NCBI RefSeq assembly: GCF_964355755.1
Contig: NC_092677.1
Location: 4,097,001 to 4,161,000 of the forward strand
Length of the DNA: 64,000 bases
DNA from: Antedon mediterranea
Lineage: Eukaryota > Echinodermata > Crinoidea > Comatulida > Antedonidae
Direction: 5' to 3'
Made by a program: the position numbers and the translations under genes. How positions within the stretch are numbered: position 1 is the stretch's first letter; the number at the start of each line of letters is the position of its first letter. Below, piece after piece: positions 62,364-64,000 of this stretch. The notes under the pieces are model-generated. The model saw only the letters and a program-made list of their open reading frames with translations, did no database searches and was not told the origin of the DNA.

Positions 62364-64000
62364 ACTCACATTCTCAAATACCAGGTATAGCAATATCTTA
62401 AATATTAAATCAGCATTACAAATACAATAGATATAGATACAAACAATACCAAATAGATGATAGGGATGGAAACAAAATTGAATCATCTGCAAAATGACTA
62501 CAACTGGTTTCCATGATAAACTTCACAGTACGACTACAAAAAGATCTCACCAAAAGTAATGTTTATGTGATGAAAATTTCCTGGAACATCGGATGTGATT
62601 CTTGGAACCCATGCAGTGTGTATTCTTTTCTAGTTAAAATCTGTTTGATATGAATTTGAATTAAATTATGAGAAAGGAAAAAATAATATTGTTTATTATT
62701 AATCTTTTTTTTTTCTCTTTCAATTCTCAAATTAAGCAATAAAAGCTAAATTAGAAACATTCTGAAATTATAAAGAGAAAGTCAACTAAAATATTATGAA
62801 ACAACAGATGACAGTTGGAACATTGTAAGTTTTGTTGCCCATGCTGTGCTCACTGCCTCTTGTACAAGAACACTAACAAACATCTACCACATTGTTATGC
62901 TTTCTGACAGGTCTTTGGCAGTACACCACACAAAGCAGCAAGACGACTCAGCATCAGACGAAATACAGATGTGAAATACACTGAAATGCTATATGAAAAG
63001 TATCTTGCTAATATTTTAGTTTGTAATTAAATTTAAACTTTACTCTATTTCTGACTTCACTTCTAATCTAATCTAATAAACTTCTATTCTAATATTCAAA
63101 TTTTCTTTGGCCTTCTGTAAGCAGATATATTATACAAATATATAATATTATTTATCTCATTTCTTTGTTTCTAGGAATTGTGTAAAGTGGAAATAAGTTT
63201 TTAACTTGTCTTGGCATTCCTTTTGTAATAGAGGCCTTGTCTCACTCTCACTCTCACTCTACAATCATTGTTTTTCTGTACAGTTTGTTGTTTATTTGAT
63301 ACAAACGGATTATACTTTTTTTCCACAACAAAATCCTTTTCTATCATTAAACAGCATTATCATCACATACACCCATTCTAGTTTCTACTTATTGTACTTG
63401 TGTTGTATGTATTGTATTTTGTAATATCGGTCTTTCAATGTATCAAATTTGGAGAAAAAGTTGATAAAAATGAAGTTTTGTCTGAAGTCTTGGAGAACAA
63501 CTATTTCTGTCTCTGCAAATTGATAATATAAATGTTTGCAATATATACACCTTTAATATAACACGTTCTTTGAAAGGTTTTGACAGGGGAGTTGTAATTG
63601 AATCGCATTAATATAACCAACTAAAGATTAATGGAGTTCCTCTGAGCAGGGAGTACAATTCTCTCATTCCTTAGAGATTATTCTACATTGACACTAATTG
63701 AAGTTTTTTTGTGTAAATACACAAATTGGATTTCTCTAAAGCAATTATAGCAATAATGACCTAATAGGATATTTGCTACTGGGCTGACAGTTATATTTGT
63801 ACAAGAAATTCAGAGACAATTATAGTTAGTAGGTTGTAAAGATACACCTGGCGAAGTGATATTCCTCAAACATTTTGTAAATAAATTTAAATACAGTAGA
63901 ACAGTAGAACTCCTATAAAGGAGACACTTTTTGAACCCAAGAAAGTGTCCACAGAATAGGTTCCCTTCTTGTTCACACTAAACCATTCCAACCTAGATTT
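62364..64000. other. No gene recognised
   Basis: AT-rich with scattered short frames. A ggggac-type dispersed repeat piece lies at about 63890-63965 (acagtagaactcctataaag, then gaaagtgtccacagaatagg). A short less AT-rich stretch at 62830-62990 is flanked by an acceptor-like ctgacag but shows no clear coding sense. Confidence 0.5.

Overview
This is AT-rich animal DNA with split genes. Introns run from about 0.1 to 9 kb, splice junctions are GT-AG, and there are many non-LTR retrotransposons, tRNA-derived SINEs, MITEs and satellites. Three genes are recognisable by protein family: CPSF1, POP4 and a membrane adenylyl cyclase of the ADCY2/4/7 group. A single pre-duplication-type ADCY2/4/7 gene together with the repeat content suggests an invertebrate, and a marine deuterostome such as an echinoderm is my best guess. 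That placement is inference, not proof.

Layout from left to right. (1) Positions 1-1516 are a 55-bp satellite lying in an intron of CPSF1. The first eight coding exons of CPSF1 run on the minus strand from 4778 to 1594, and the gene continues past the left edge. (2) A spacer of about 1.1 kb, probably a bidirectional promoter, separates CPSF1 from POP4 (plus strand, 5872-13276, six coding exons). POP4 introns carry a fold-back element (6499-7244) and a 3.3-kb DNA transposon with broken coding frames (8008-11309). (3) POP4 converges on a two-exon minus-strand gene (13557-16490) encoding an orphan secreted protein of 193 aa. (4) Positions 16525-19568 hold no recognised gene. (5) From 19875 to 60067 a complete type II-like adenylyl cyclase (1,145 aa, 23 coding exons) occupies the minus strand. 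Its introns hold an apparently intact CR1-like LINE (52420-56480), decayed LINE pieces, SINEs, twelve dispersed or partial copies of one palindromic MITE, several minisatellites, a large palindrome (26340-26812) and two unexplained minus-strand ORFs. (6) Beyond 60.1 kb there is a 5'-truncated LINE (61190-62190), a MITE and otherwise unremarkable DNA.

CPSF1 (mRNA 3'-end processing) and POP4 (RNase P/MRP) are both housekeeping RNA-processing genes and may share a promoter. The cyclase keeps the catalytic residues of both halves and a PFANL version of the PFAHL Gbetagamma-contact motif, so it should be an active G-protein-regulated enzyme. I did not find a clear new multi-gene system. The strongest leads are the orphan secreted protein, the nested secreted-looking ORF at 45.9-46.2 kb, the upstream ORF of the cyclase, the non-AUG start implied for LINE ORF2, and satellites that share a core with a dispersed repeat.
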